Made by a program: the position numbers and the translations under genes. The notes below the pieces were generated by a model. It did no database searches, was not told where the DNA came from, and saw only the letters and a list, made by a program, of their open reading frames with translations. This document shows, piece by piece, positions 25,947-34,454 of a stretch of DNA of 64,000 nt. Source of the stretch: Hydrogenophaga crassostreae (GTDB lineage: Bacteria; Pseudomonadota; Gammaproteobacteria; Burkholderiales; Burkholderiaceae_C); the NCBI RefSeq assembly GCF_001761385.1, contig NZ_CP017476.1, forward strand, positions 1,973,501 through 2,037,500. The letters are read 5' to 3'. The first letter of the stretch is position 1, and every line of letters begins with the position of its first letter.

Positions 25947-27209
25947 ATGACCCTAGACGAACGCTGGCAACAGCTGGAAACCCTGCTGCAAACCCTGTGG
26001 CGCGACACGCTGAATTTCCCTTGGCGCAACACCGCCATGACGCTGCGCGAGCGCTTCGGTGAAGACCGGCTGGGCGTGACGGCCAGCAGCCTGACGTTCA
26101 CGACCACGATCTCCCTGGTTCCCCTGTTCACCGTGGCGCTGGCCGTCTTCAGCGCGTTCCCGATGTTTGCGCGCATGCAGGAGAGCCTGCAGCGGTGGCT
26201 GATCCAGAGCCTGGTGCCCAACGACATCGCCAAACAGGTGTTGAGCTACCTCAACCAGTTCGCGGCCAAGGCAGGGGAAATGGGCTGGGCGGGGGCTTTG
26301 GCGTTGCTGGTCACCGCGCTGGCGCTGATATTGACCATCGACCGCAAGCTCAACGATATCTGGCGGGTGCGTGAGAGCCGGCCGTTCACGCAGCGGGTGC
26401 TGGTGTATTGGGCGGTGCTCACGCTCGGGCCGCTGCTGCTTGCCGGCAGTCTGAGTCTGACTTCTTATGCGCTGTCCGCCTCCAAGGGCTTGGTGGCCAC
26501 CATGCCCGGGGCGCTGAAGTTTCTGCTCACCGCCTTGCAGTTTGTCTTGATGAGTGTGGGGATGGCTGCGCTGTACCGCTATGTGCCCAACACGCGGGTG
26601 CGCTGGAGTCATGCGCTGGTGGGGGGCTTTTTTGTCGCGACCGGGCTGGAAGTGGCCAAAAAGCTGCTGTCCTGGTACCTCTCCACCGTGCCTACTTACT
26701 CCATGGTCTACGGTACCTTCGCCAGCGTGCCGATTTTGCTGGTCTGGATCTACCTGGCCTGGGTGATCGTGCTGCTGGGTGCAGTGGTCACGGCCTACCT
26801 GCCGAGTCTGCTTTCGGGCATCGCGCGCCGGGCCGATACGCCGGGCTGGAGCTTCATGCTCGCGCTGGAAATGCTGCAGCTCTTGCGTCGAGCCCGAACA
26901 GGGGATCAAAGGGGCATGAGCCTGGAGGCCATCGCCCAGGCACTGCGGGTGGATCCGCTGAACCTGGAGGGGCCTGCTGGCCACATGGTGGCGCTCGACT
27001 GGCTCGCGCGCCTCAATGAGGAAGAGGAGCGTTATGTGCTGCTGCTCGATCTGGAGCACATGCCCATGGCCGATCTGGCCGGGCGTTTGCTGCTGGGTCG
27101 CGAGGCCAGTACCCAGCTCTTCTGGACCGCCAGCGGTTGGCACCACATGACGGTTGCAGACGCCCTTGGCTCAAACCCAGGCCCCAATGCCGATGCCTTG
27201 GCTGCCTGA
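25947..27209 (+). CDS. YihY/BrkB-family inner-membrane protein
   Basis: 420 aa. Residues about 40-280 carry six hydrophobic segments with the family signatures LGVTASSLTFTTTISLVPLFTV near 42, ILTIDRKLNDIWRVRE and VYGTFASVPILLVWIYLAW. The C-terminal 120 residues are soluble and helical and resemble a winged-helix extension seen in beta-proteobacterial members. Formerly misannotated as RNase BN; actual function is unknown. Start ATG 25947. Confidence 0.88.
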   Translation: MTLDERWQQLETLLQTLWRDTLNFPWRNTAMTLRERFGEDRLGVTASSLTFTTTISLVPLFTVALAVFSAFPMFARMQESLQRWLIQSLVPNDIAKQVLSYLNQFAAKAGEMGWAGALALLVTALALILTIDRKLNDIWRVRESRPFTQRVLVYWAVLTLGPLLLAGSLSLTSYALSASKGLVATMPGALKFLLTALQFVLMSVGMAALYRYVPNTRVRWSHALVGGFFVATGLEVAKKLLSWYLSTVPTYSMVYGTFASVPILLVWIYLAWVIVLLGAVVTAYLPSLLSGIARRADTPGWSFMLALEMLQLLRRARTGDQRGMSLEAIAQALRVDPLNLEGPAGHMVALDWLARLNEEEERYVLLLDLEHMPMADLAGRLLLGREASTQLFWTASGWHHMTVADALGSNPGPNADALAA

Positions 27210-27245
27210 ACCGGCCTTTGTTGGCTGCTTTTGAAGGAAACAAAC

Positions 27246-27611
27246 GTGTTGCTCGGACTTCGAACCGCCATTTACCCCGCACCCGATCTGGCGGCCGCCA
27301 AGCGCTGGTACAGCCAGGTGTTGGGCGCAGAGCCCTATTTTGACGAGGCGTTTTACGTGGGGTTCCAGGTGGGCGGGTTTGAGCTCGGTTTGTTGCCCAA
27401 CGCAACGCCGTCGACCGCTGGGCCGCAGGCGTTGTGGGGTGTGGCGGATATCGAAGTGGCCGTTCAGCATGTGTTGGCGCTGGGGGCCAAACCGCTGGAG
27501 CCGATTGCCGAGGTGGGTGGGGGTATCCGGGTGGCGTCAGTGGAGGACCCCTTTGGCAACCGCCTGGGGCTGATCCAGAACCCCCACTTCGACACTTCAG
27601 CGGTTCGCTGA
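27246..27611 (+). CDS. VOC-family (glyoxalase-like) protein
   Basis: 121 aa from GTG 27246; AAGGAA six bases upstream fixes this start over the TTG at 27231, which would place the ribosome site inside the gene. One vicinal-oxygen-chelate domain: TAIYPAPDLAAAKRWYSQVLG, then a GVADIEVAVQHVLALGA half and VEDPFGNRLGLIQNP with the C-terminal metal-ligand region. Substrate unknown. Confidence 0.82.
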   Translation: MLLGLRTAIYPAPDLAAAKRWYSQVLGAEPYFDEAFYVGFQVGGFELGLLPNATPSTAGPQALWGVADIEVAVQHVLALGAKPLEPIAEVGGGIRVASVEDPFGNRLGLIQNPHFDTSAVR

Positions 27612-27655
27612 GGTGCCCTCGCTGAGCGGCTCCGTTGTGAACCGCTCCCGCAGGC

Positions 27656-27985
27656 TCAGAGCGACACCTTGCCCAGCCACATGTCTTTGTACATGACCCA
27701 GTCGCCCATGAAGCTGTAGAGCGGGCGCTTGAAGCTGGCCGGCTTGTTTTTTTCGAACACGAAGTGTCCGATCCAGGCGCAGGCATAGCCCGCCAGCAGC
27801 CCATACAACAGGTATTGTGGTTCGCCCGTCCAGGCCAGCAAGCCCAGGCAAAGGACCCCCAGCGAACTGCCCAGAAAGTGCATTCGGCGGCAGGCACGGT
27901 CGCTGTGTTCGCTCAGATAGAACGGGTAGAACTCGGCGAAGCTCTTGAACTGCTGCGCTGGTGGCGGCGTGGTTGTGTCGTTCAT
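27656..27985 (-). CDS. Mpo1-like (DUF962) membrane protein
   Basis: 109 aa from ATG 27985. Two to four hydrophobic segments with the DUF962 signatures CRRMHFLGSSLGVL, GHFVFEKNKPASF and MGDWVMYKDMW. The conserved His residues in these motifs bind Fe(II) in yeast Mpo1, an alpha-oxidation dioxygenase of 2-hydroxy fatty acids; bacterial function is unproven. A longer frame to 28279 overlaps the P450 gene and is rejected. Confidence 0.82.
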   Translation of the reverse strand: MNDTTTPPPAQQFKSFAEFYPFYLSEHSDRACRRMHFLGSSLGVLCLGLLAWTGEPQYLLYGLLAGYACAWIGHFVFEKNKPASFKRPLYSFMGDWVMYKDMWLGKVSL

Positions 27986-28017
27986 GACGGTCTGCTTCCT
28001 TTTTGTCGGTGCCCCGC

Positions 28018-29304
28018 TCAGGCTGTGGTGAACGGTGCGTGCAAGAACCCCCGAAAGCGCGCTCGCCCACCCCGGGTGGGAGGGCTGCTTAACTTGAAGT
28101 CGGGAAAGCGCTGCAAAAAACGCCCGATGGCAATCCGGCCTTCGAGCCTGGCCAGACTCAGACCGGCGCACTGGTGAATGCCGAAACCAAAGGCCAGGTG
28201 TTTGTTGGGCGTGCGGCGCAGGTTCAGCACTTCGGGCTGGTCGAATTGCGCGGGGTCGCGGTTGGCCGCACCGATGCACAGCGTGATGAGGCGTCCCACA
28301 GGCAAATCCACACCGCCCACCTGGCCCGCCTTGACCACTCGGCGATTGCCCAACTGGTTGGACGACTCGAAGCGCAGAAACTCGTCCACCGCAAGCGTGA
28401 GCACAGCCTCCAGTCCGGCGGCATCGTTGACCGTCGCGCCCATGTCGCCCAGCAACGAACGCCGGGCTTGGGGAAACTCTTGCAGCAGGATCAGTCCGTT
28501 CCCAATCAGGTTGGTGGTGGTTTCATGGCCGGCGTTGAGCAGGAAGATGCAGTTTTGCAGCAGCTCCACCTCGCTCAGTCGCTCGCCATTCACTTCGCCC
28601 TGGATCAGCCGTGTGAGCACATCGCGCTCGGGGTCCCCGGGCTGTTTTCTGCGCTCGGCGACCAGCCCTTTGAGGTAGGCCAGCATCTCGGTCACGCTGC
28701 TGTCACCGAGCTTTTGCTGCGCGGGTGTGATTGCGGGCTCCAGCGCACCCAGAATCGCCAGCGACCAGTCGCGCAGGGGGCCGCGGTCGCCGTGTGGCAC
28801 GCCGAGCAGGTTGCCGATGATTTCCACAGGGATCGCTGACGCAAAATCTTCTATCAGGTCGCCACCACCTTGCGATTCGATGTGGTCGAGCAAGCTGTCG
28901 ACCAGCGTGATCAGGCCAGGCTCCATGTCGGCGATGGCGCGTCGGGTGAGTGCGCCCATGATGAGCTTGCGCACGCGGGTGTGCAGCGGCGGATCGTTGA
29001 AAACGAGGCTGGTGGTGTGGTGCTCAAAAAGTGGCGACCCTGCTCCGTATTTGGGCGCGAACTCCACGTGTTTGTCGGAGCTGAAGCTGGCGGCGTCGCG
29101 GTAGACGGCGACCAGGTCTTCGTAGCGGGTGAGAAAGACCGATCCATCGGGCATCTGCTTGACCGGTTCGTTTTCGCGCAACGCAGCGTAGACCGGATAG
29201 GGATTGGCCAGAAAATCGCCGCGCAGTGCACGCAGATCGAAGTGGGTGGCTGTATCGCGCGCACTCTCGGCGCTCATGGGTGGGGTGATGTCGCTGGCTT
29301 GCAT
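28018..29304 (-). CDS. Cytochrome P450
   Basis: 428 aa, soluble bacterial type. The I-helix oxygen-binding motif is NAGHETTTNLIGNG, the K-helix ExxR is EFLRFES (with S where R-containing text is ...DEFLRF), and the haem loop FGFGIHQCAGLSLAR holds axial Cys379. LVFNDPPLHTRVRKLI is the B'-C region common to CYP107-like and related families. No ferredoxin or ferredoxin reductase gene is adjacent, so electron partners must come from elsewhere. Substrate unknown. Upstream of the Mpo1-like gene on the same strand. Confidence 0.92.
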   Translation of the reverse strand: MQASDITPPMSAESARDTATHFDLRALRGDFLANPYPVYAALRENEPVKQMPDGSVFLTRYEDLVAVYRDAASFSSDKHVEFAPKYGAGSPLFEHHTTSLVFNDPPLHTRVRKLIMGALTRRAIADMEPGLITLVDSLLDHIESQGGGDLIEDFASAIPVEIIGNLLGVPHGDRGPLRDWSLAILGALEPAITPAQQKLGDSSVTEMLAYLKGLVAERRKQPGDPERDVLTRLIQGEVNGERLSEVELLQNCIFLLNAGHETTTNLIGNGLILLQEFPQARRSLLGDMGATVNDAAGLEAVLTLAVDEFLRFESSNQLGNRRVVKAGQVGGVDLPVGRLITLCIGAANRDPAQFDQPEVLNLRRTPNKHLAFGFGIHQCAGLSLARLEGRIAIGRFLQRFPDFKLSSPPTRGGRARFRGFLHAPFTTA

Positions 29305-29367
29305 GATGTTGCCATTGTGGCCGCGTGAGGGGCTTTTGGGGCGTCTCTCAGGCAGCAGGCAGGCGCG

Positions 29368-30900
29368 TCAGTCGTGCTGGGGGGTGGCAGCAGCAAGGCG
29401 CAGGGCGGGGCCGCCCGTCAGGGCGCAGGCGAGTTCGCCGATGCGCGCCAGCGCGCCCTGGGCGTTGTTGTCCCATGGGCCCGAGAAGCTCAGGCGCAGG
29501 CAATGGCGATAGCGGTCGGTAGCGGTGAAGAGCTGGCCGGGACCGAATGTGATGCCTTCGGCCGCGCATTGGTGGAACAGCGCCATGCTGTCCATGGCGG
29601 GGTCGAGCTCCAGCCACAGGGTGTCACCCGAGGGCGGATTGCTGACGCGGATGCCTTTTGGGAAATGGCGGGCGATGATCTGGCGCGCTTCGGCGCGCCG
29701 CACAGCTTGTTGCGCGGTCAGGCGGCGCACATGGGCCTCATAGCTGCCTTGAGTCAACAAATCAGCCAGGGCCTCTTCCAGCACCACATTGGTGGCGGCG
29801 CCTTGCAGGCGCTTGTGAATCGCAATTGTGTCGCGCCACCGGCCGCCTTCTACCCAGCCCAGACGCATGCCGGGCACCAGCGTTTTGGCGAACGAACCGC
29901 AAACCATGACGCCGCGCCCGGAGTCGAACGATTTGGCCGCTTTGCGCCGCTCGTCGCCGGCCAGCAGGTCGTTGAACACCACGTCTTCAATCAGCGGTAC
30001 ACCGCGTTCCGCCAAAAGGCGAACCAGGCGCTGTTTGGCCGCCAGCGGCATCACGGCCCCGAGCGGGTTGGACAGTGTGGGGGTGGTCAGCACGGCCTTG
30101 ATGGGCTGGGTGTCGAGCGCCAGTTCAAGGGCCGGCAGCGACATGCCGGTGCGCGGATGCGAAGGGATTTCCAAGGCCCGCAGACCTTGCGATTCGAGCA
30201 GATCGAGGTAGCCAAAGAATGTGGGTGATTCGAGCGCCACCACATCGCCCGGCGACGTCACGGCGCGCAAACACAGGCTGACCGCCTGGGTGCAACTGGC
30301 GGTGATCACGATGTCGTCTGCGTCCAGCGCGCATCCCATGTGCAGCGCGCGCCGGGCCACGGCCTGGCGCAGGGACAGGCGGCCGGTATCGGCTTTGTTG
30401 TATTCGGTGAGGCTGCGCCTGTGTACGCGCGCGGCGCGGCCCACCGCCACGCGCAGGCGCTGTTCGTCAAACAACCCGCTGCTCTGTGGGGTGAAGCCAC
30501 CAAAGCTGGCTCGATCGCCCGGTTGGTAGAGCAAGGCGAATGATTCGGAGCGGCTGTGGCGTTCCAGCGAAAAACTGCGTTGGGGTGGTGCGCTGGGGCT
30601 GGGCTGAGGAATGCGCAAGGCGGTGCGCACCGCAGCGCGCACGAAATAGCCTGCTTTGGGTTTGGCCTGTGCCAGTCCTTGTTCTTCCAGCTGGCGGTAG
30701 GCCTGCAGGGTGGTGGAGATGGACACACCCTGCGCCAGCGCCGTTTCGCGCACCGAAGGCAACCGTTGCCCGGCCTTGAAGGTGCCGCTGTGGATGAGCT
30801 GGGCCAGGGTTTGTGCCACCCGCTGGTACAGCGGCGGCGCCCGCTCGCCGGCGGCTTCGTGATGGGTGCGCAGCACCAAGGGTGGGGGCAGGGCGGACAT
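29368..30900 (-). CDS. MocR-type regulator (GntR HTH fused to aminotransferase fold)
   Basis: 510 aa. The N-terminal GntR winged helix (about 22-95) includes GQRLPSVRETALAQGVSISTTLQAY. The remaining part is a class-I aminotransferase fold with ITASCTQAVSLCL, TPTLSNPLG and SFAKTLVPGMRLGW, where the Lys is the PLP-binding residue. MocR proteins act as PLP-dependent regulators of B6 or amino-acid metabolism. The target here is not evident, since neither neighbour is an obvious B6 gene. Confidence 0.88.
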   Translation of the reverse strand: MSALPPPLVLRTHHEAAGERAPPLYQRVAQTLAQLIHSGTFKAGQRLPSVRETALAQGVSISTTLQAYRQLEEQGLAQAKPKAGYFVRAAVRTALRIPQPSPSAPPQRSFSLERHSRSESFALLYQPGDRASFGGFTPQSSGLFDEQRLRVAVGRAARVHRRSLTEYNKADTGRLSLRQAVARRALHMGCALDADDIVITASCTQAVSLCLRAVTSPGDVVALESPTFFGYLDLLESQGLRALEIPSHPRTGMSLPALELALDTQPIKAVLTTPTLSNPLGAVMPLAAKQRLVRLLAERGVPLIEDVVFNDLLAGDERRKAAKSFDSGRGVMVCGSFAKTLVPGMRLGWVEGGRWRDTIAIHKRLQGAATNVVLEEALADLLTQGSYEAHVRRLTAQQAVRRAEARQIIARHFPKGIRVSNPPSGDTLWLELDPAMDSMALFHQCAAEGITFGPGQLFTATDRYRHCLRLSFSGPWDNNAQGALARIGELACALTGGPALRLAAATPQHD

Positions 30901-31093
30901 GGCATTCCATGCTAACCGAGCGCTCCTGTCTTGAAAGCGCCGCTGCGGCAGGAAAGGCAGTACAGATGGGCTTCAAAAAGGGCACACCGAGCCCAGGCGA
31001 ATGGCTCTCGACCGGGTGCATTGATGGCGCTGTGTGTCTGTCGCCAGCAAGGCGATTTCGCGACAGTGGAGTCTCATCATCAGGAGGCCCCCA

Positions 31094-31468
31094 ATGCACA
31101 TCCCCGCACCCACGACCCGTCTGTTGCCGCGCCAGACCCGGCTGATCCATGCCAGCGAGGGCTTGCGCATTCGCGTGGTCACAGGGCGCCTGTGGTTGAC
31201 CCAGCCCGGCGCTGCGCAAGATCTGTTCCTGGGGCCAGGGGAGGCGGTTGACCTGTTGCAGGACTGGGTTCTGGTCGAGGCCGATGCCAGCCCCCGGCAG
31301 GGCGCGTCGGAGTCGGCGGGGTTCAGTGCCTACGAAGTCCACCCATGCGCTGCGCCCGCCGCGCCACCTTTGTTGCGTCAGGCACTGCTCGCGAGCGGTC
31401 TCCTCAAGTGGTTGGCCCGTGCGAGCGGCAAACCCGGGTTTGCACCACGCCGCACAGCGACCCCGTGA
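31094..31468 (+). CDS. DUF2917-domain protein
   Basis: 124 aa from ATG 31094; CAGGAGG upstream decides the start over the one at 31034. Residues about 12-65 (LRIRVVTGRLWLTQPGAAQDLFLGPGEAVDL) match the short beta-rich cupin-like DUF2917 domain of beta-proteobacteria. The C-terminal 50 residues are Ala/Leu/Arg-rich with no motif. Cytoplasmic, unknown role. Convergent with the next gene, one base between stops. Confidence 0.75.
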   Translation: MHIPAPTTRLLPRQTRLIHASEGLRIRVVTGRLWLTQPGAAQDLFLGPGEAVDLLQDWVLVEADASPRQGASESAGFSAYEVHPCAAPAAPPLLRQALLASGLLKWLARASGKPGFAPRRTATP

Positions 31469-31469
31469 C

Positions 31470-32294
31470 TCAAGTTCGCAAAAAATCGCGCAAGGCGAAC
31501 AGCGTGGCGTCGGGCGCCTCGGTCATTTGATGGTGACCCACTGGCACATAAACCACCGTGTGCTTCTTGCCTGCTGCCTGGGCGGCCTTGATCAGGCCCT
31601 GTGCGGCCTTGGGCGTGGTCATCTGGTCGACCGCACCGAGCAGAAACAACACGGGGCAGGTCAGCGTTTGCATGGCGGCATCGCCGCCCGCATAGGTATC
31701 GCAGGCCACAAAGCCGCGGTGAAACACGTTGACGTCGGCGTTGCTGGCGAGTACACGGCGGCCCAGTGCCATGCCTGCGCCGTAGACCCAGGTGCCCGGT
31801 CCCAGGGCAGAAGGCGGGGCGCAGAGCGTGGATCGCGAAAATACGTTGACCATGGTCATGGCTTTGACCGGGTCGTTCAGCGAGGCATCGATCAGTGCCG
31901 GAGAGACCTTCATGGGGTAGGCGGTACCGACCAGGGCCAGGTGGCTCACCCGGTCTTTGAGTCGCGAGGCCGCTTCAAGCGCGATCAAAGAACCCCAGCT
32001 GTGGCCGACAAGTGCGGCTTTCTCGACGCCTGCGGCATCCAGCAGCGCACCGATGAAGTCAGCCGCCTGTTCGACCGATGAAGGCGCTTCGCCTTCGCTT
32101 TTGCAGTGGCCTGGCAGGTCGACCGCGAGCACATTCCAGCCGTGGTGGGCGAGGTAGCGGCTTTGCAGAATCCACACGCTGTGGTCGTTGAGCACGCCGT
32201 GGATGAACACCACGGTTGGCTGGGCGGGGTTGAAGGGCTTGCCGCCGGTGTAGCAATAGGTGGGGGCGTTGTTGACGGTGAGGTACATGGTCAT
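31470..32294 (-). CDS. Alpha/beta hydrolase
   Basis: 274 aa. VVFIHGVLNDHSVW is the oxyanion-hole strand, VLAVDLPGHCKSEG the strand-4 motif, GHSWGS the nucleophile elbow with Ser99, FLLGAVDQMTTP the acid and VGHHQMTEAP the His. Substrate unknown. Its start codon sits immediately at the end of a Comamonadaceae-type intergenic repeat, whose last bases (GGGAGG in the minus-strand sense) may serve as ribosome site. Confidence 0.85.
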   Translation of the reverse strand: MTMYLTVNNAPTYCYTGGKPFNPAQPTVVFIHGVLNDHSVWILQSRYLAHHGWNVLAVDLPGHCKSEGEAPSSVEQAADFIGALLDAAGVEKAALVGHSWGSLIALEAASRLKDRVSHLALVGTAYPMKVSPALIDASLNDPVKAMTMVNVFSRSTLCAPPSALGPGTWVYGAGMALGRRVLASNADVNVFHRGFVACDTYAGGDAAMQTLTCPVLFLLGAVDQMTTPKAAQGLIKAAQAAGKKHTVVYVPVGHHQMTEAPDATLFALRDFLRT

Positions 32295-32372
32295 GCCTCC
32301 CGCAGGGCCGCCCCAAGGGAGGGCAGAGCCCCCTCGGGGGGCAGCGATTTCACGAATTGATGAGCGTGGAGG
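32295..32372 (-). repeat. Comamonadaceae-type intergenic repeat
   Basis: The interval between metY and the hydrolase contains GCCGCCCCAAGGGAGGGC, then CCCCCTCGGGGGGCAGCGA and GAGCGTGG. From memory, close relatives of this block are scattered between genes in Comamonadaceae genomes. Its core CCCCCTCGGGGGG is nearly self-complementary and could form a hairpin. Only one copy was seen in this window. Confidence 0.6.
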
Positions 32373-32373
32373 T

Positions 32374-33684
32374 TCATTTGTTTCCTGCTTTCTCGGCGGC
32401 CTTGAGCGCGCGTTTCAAATCGTCGATCAGGTCATCCGCCTCTTCCAGTCCGATGGACAGGCGGATCGTGCCAGGGCCGATGCCCGCCGCAGCCAGCGCG
32501 TCGTCGCTCATGCGGAAATGGGTGGTGCTGGCGGGGTGGATGACCAGTGAGCGGCAGTCGCCCACGTTGGCCAGGTGGCTGAAAATCTTGAGCGCTTCGA
32601 TGAAGGCCTTGCCTTGCTCGCGAGAGGCCTTGATGTCGAAGCTGAACACCGAGCCGGCGCCCTTGGCGCCAAAGCGCAACAGCTTGTTGGCCAGCGCGTG
32701 GCTGGGGTGGCTCTCCAGCAGCGGATGGCCCACGCGGCTGACGAGTGGGTGGCTGGCCAGGAACTGCACAACCTTCTCGGTGTTGCCCATGTGGCGGTTC
32801 ATGCGCAGCGAGAGTGTTTCGATGCCTTGCAGGATGAGCCAGGCGCTGTGGGGCGAGAGGCAGGCGCCAAAATCGCGCAGGCCTTCACGGCGGGCACGCA
32901 GCAAGAAGGCGCCGACGGTGCTTTCTTCGCTGAACACCATGTTGTGGAAACCCTCGTAGGCCTCCGTGAGTTCGGGGAATTTGCCAGATTTTTCCCAGTC
33001 GAAACTGCCGCTGTCCACCAGCACCCCGCCGATCACCGTGCCGTGGCCGCTCAGGAACTTGGTGGCCGAGTGGTAAACGATGTCGGCTCCAAAGTCGAAG
33101 GGCTTGATCAGGTAGGGCGTGGTGAGGGTGGAGTCGACCAGCAGCGGCACCTTGGCTTCGTGCGCAATTTGCGACACCGTCGGGATGTCGAGCACATCCA
33201 GCCCAGGGTTGCCCACGGTTTCGCCGAAGAACAGCTTGGTGTTGGGGCGCACGGCATGGCGCCAGCCGTCGATGTCACCCGGTTTCACGAAGGTGGTCTC
33301 GATGCCGAAGCGGCTCAAGGTGTAGTGCAGCAGGTTCTGGCTGCCACCGTAGAGCGCGGTCGAGGCCACGATGTGCGAGCCGGCACCCATGAGTGTGGCC
33401 ACCGCCAGATGCAACGCCGCCTGACCCGAGGCGGTGCTGATGGCGCCAATACCGCCTTCAAGCGCGGCCATGCGTTGCTCAAAAACCGCATTGGTCGGGT
33501 TGCTGATGCGGCTGTAGACGTGGCCTGGTCGTTCGAGGTTGAACAGCGCGGCGGCATGGTCGCTGGATTCAAAAACGAACGAGGTCGACAGGTGAATCGG
33601 AACGGCGCGTGCGCCGGTGGCGTCTGGCGTGGCGCCTGCGTGCAGGGCCAAGGTATCGAAACCGGGATCGGAATAACCGGGCAT
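32374..33684 (-). CDS. metY: O-acetylhomoserine sulfhydrylase/aminocarboxypropyltransferase
   Basis: 436 aa, PLP enzyme of the Cys/Met metabolism family, forming homocysteine from O-acetylhomoserine and sulfide. Motifs: SRISNPTNAVFEQRMAALEG, STALYGGSQNLLHYT, VDSTLTTPYLIKP, and DIVYHSATKFLSGHGT with PLP-Lys209; the C-terminal SSLVIHPASTTH-like block reads SLVIHPASTTHFRM. The extended length (over 420) supports MetY rather than MetB/MetZ. Single gene with its own promoter, divergent from the CBS protein. Confidence 0.92.
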   Translation of the reverse strand: MPGYSDPGFDTLALHAGATPDATGARAVPIHLSTSFVFESSDHAAALFNLERPGHVYSRISNPTNAVFEQRMAALEGGIGAISTASGQAALHLAVATLMGAGSHIVASTALYGGSQNLLHYTLSRFGIETTFVKPGDIDGWRHAVRPNTKLFFGETVGNPGLDVLDIPTVSQIAHEAKVPLLVDSTLTTPYLIKPFDFGADIVYHSATKFLSGHGTVIGGVLVDSGSFDWEKSGKFPELTEAYEGFHNMVFSEESTVGAFLLRARREGLRDFGACLSPHSAWLILQGIETLSLRMNRHMGNTEKVVQFLASHPLVSRVGHPLLESHPSHALANKLLRFGAKGAGSVFSFDIKASREQGKAFIEALKIFSHLANVGDCRSLVIHPASTTHFRMSDDALAAAGIGPGTIRLSIGLEEADDLIDDLKRALKAAEKAGNK

Positions 33685-33814
33685 TCAGGTGTCTCCTGTG
33701 TTGTGGGCTCAAGCCACTTGGGGCTTGTGTGTAGGGAAATTCGGGCTTATTGTGGGCTATATTCCCAAGCAGTACAGCTTAGCTGGCGACAGCCCATCAC
33801 CAAGGAAAACAGCC

Positions 33815-34288
33815 ATGAAAGTCAGCGACATTCTTCGGGTCAAAGGCGGCACGCTTTATACCTGCCATCCAGACGATGCCTTGTCCAAAGCGGTGGCCGA
33901 CATGGCCGATCGCGATATCGGCTCACTTGCCGTGATGGAGCACGGCGAACTGGTGGGCATGTTGACCTTTCGCGAATTGATCCACACGCTGTCGAACAAC
34001 GGTGGCAGCGTGAACAACAAATCGGTGCGCGCGGTGATGGACGACCACCCGATGACGTGTACACCCGAGACGGCACTGGAACAGGTTCGACCTCTGATGC
34101 TGGAGCGCCACACACGCTACATGCCCGTGATGGACGCCAAGATGCTGATGGGCGTGATCAGCTTTTACGACGTGGCCCGCGCCGTGGTTGACAGCCAGAA
34201 TTTCGAGAACAAGATGCTCAAGGCCTATATTCGTGACTGGCCTGAAGAAGAAACCTCAGACGGCAAGAGTGGGTCCAACTTTCCCTGA
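33815..34288 (+). CDS. Two-CBS-domain protein
   Basis: 157 aa from ATG 33815, preceded by AAGGAAA. Two CBS motifs in tandem (about 1-62 and 72-135; GSLAVMEHGELVGMLTFREL and YMPVMDAKMLMGVISFYDV) form one Bateman module that in this family binds adenine nucleotides. No catalytic domain is attached, so it probably acts as a regulatory subunit or sensor with an unknown partner. Confidence 0.88.
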   Translation: MKVSDILRVKGGTLYTCHPDDALSKAVADMADRDIGSLAVMEHGELVGMLTFRELIHTLSNNGGSVNNKSVRAVMDDHPMTCTPETALEQVRPLMLERHTRYMPVMDAKMLMGVISFYDVARAVVDSQNFENKMLKAYIRDWPEEETSDGKSGSNFP

Positions 34289-34301
34289 GCAAAGCGGAAC
34301 C

Positions 34302-34343
34302 CACCAACAGAATTGCCCCTTGCGAGGGGCAATTCTGTTGGTG
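34302..34343. repeat. Perfect 19-bp inverted repeat
   Basis: CACCAACAGAATTGCCCCT (34302-34320) and its exact complement (34325-34343) flank a four-base TGCG loop. It lies just after the CBS gene and before the 3' end of phaZ. Neither side carries a T-run, so it is not a classic terminator. A bidirectional Rho-assisted terminator or an mRNA-stabilising hairpin are the simple options. Confidence 0.85.
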
Positions 34344-34454
34344 ACTTGCCGCAATGGCCTGCGGGCATAACGACACCACCTCCCAGACAGGTTTCGGCTT
34401 TTTTGGGGGCTGTCAAGACCATATCGAGGCAGGCCCCGTTAGCCCTGTCTGATT

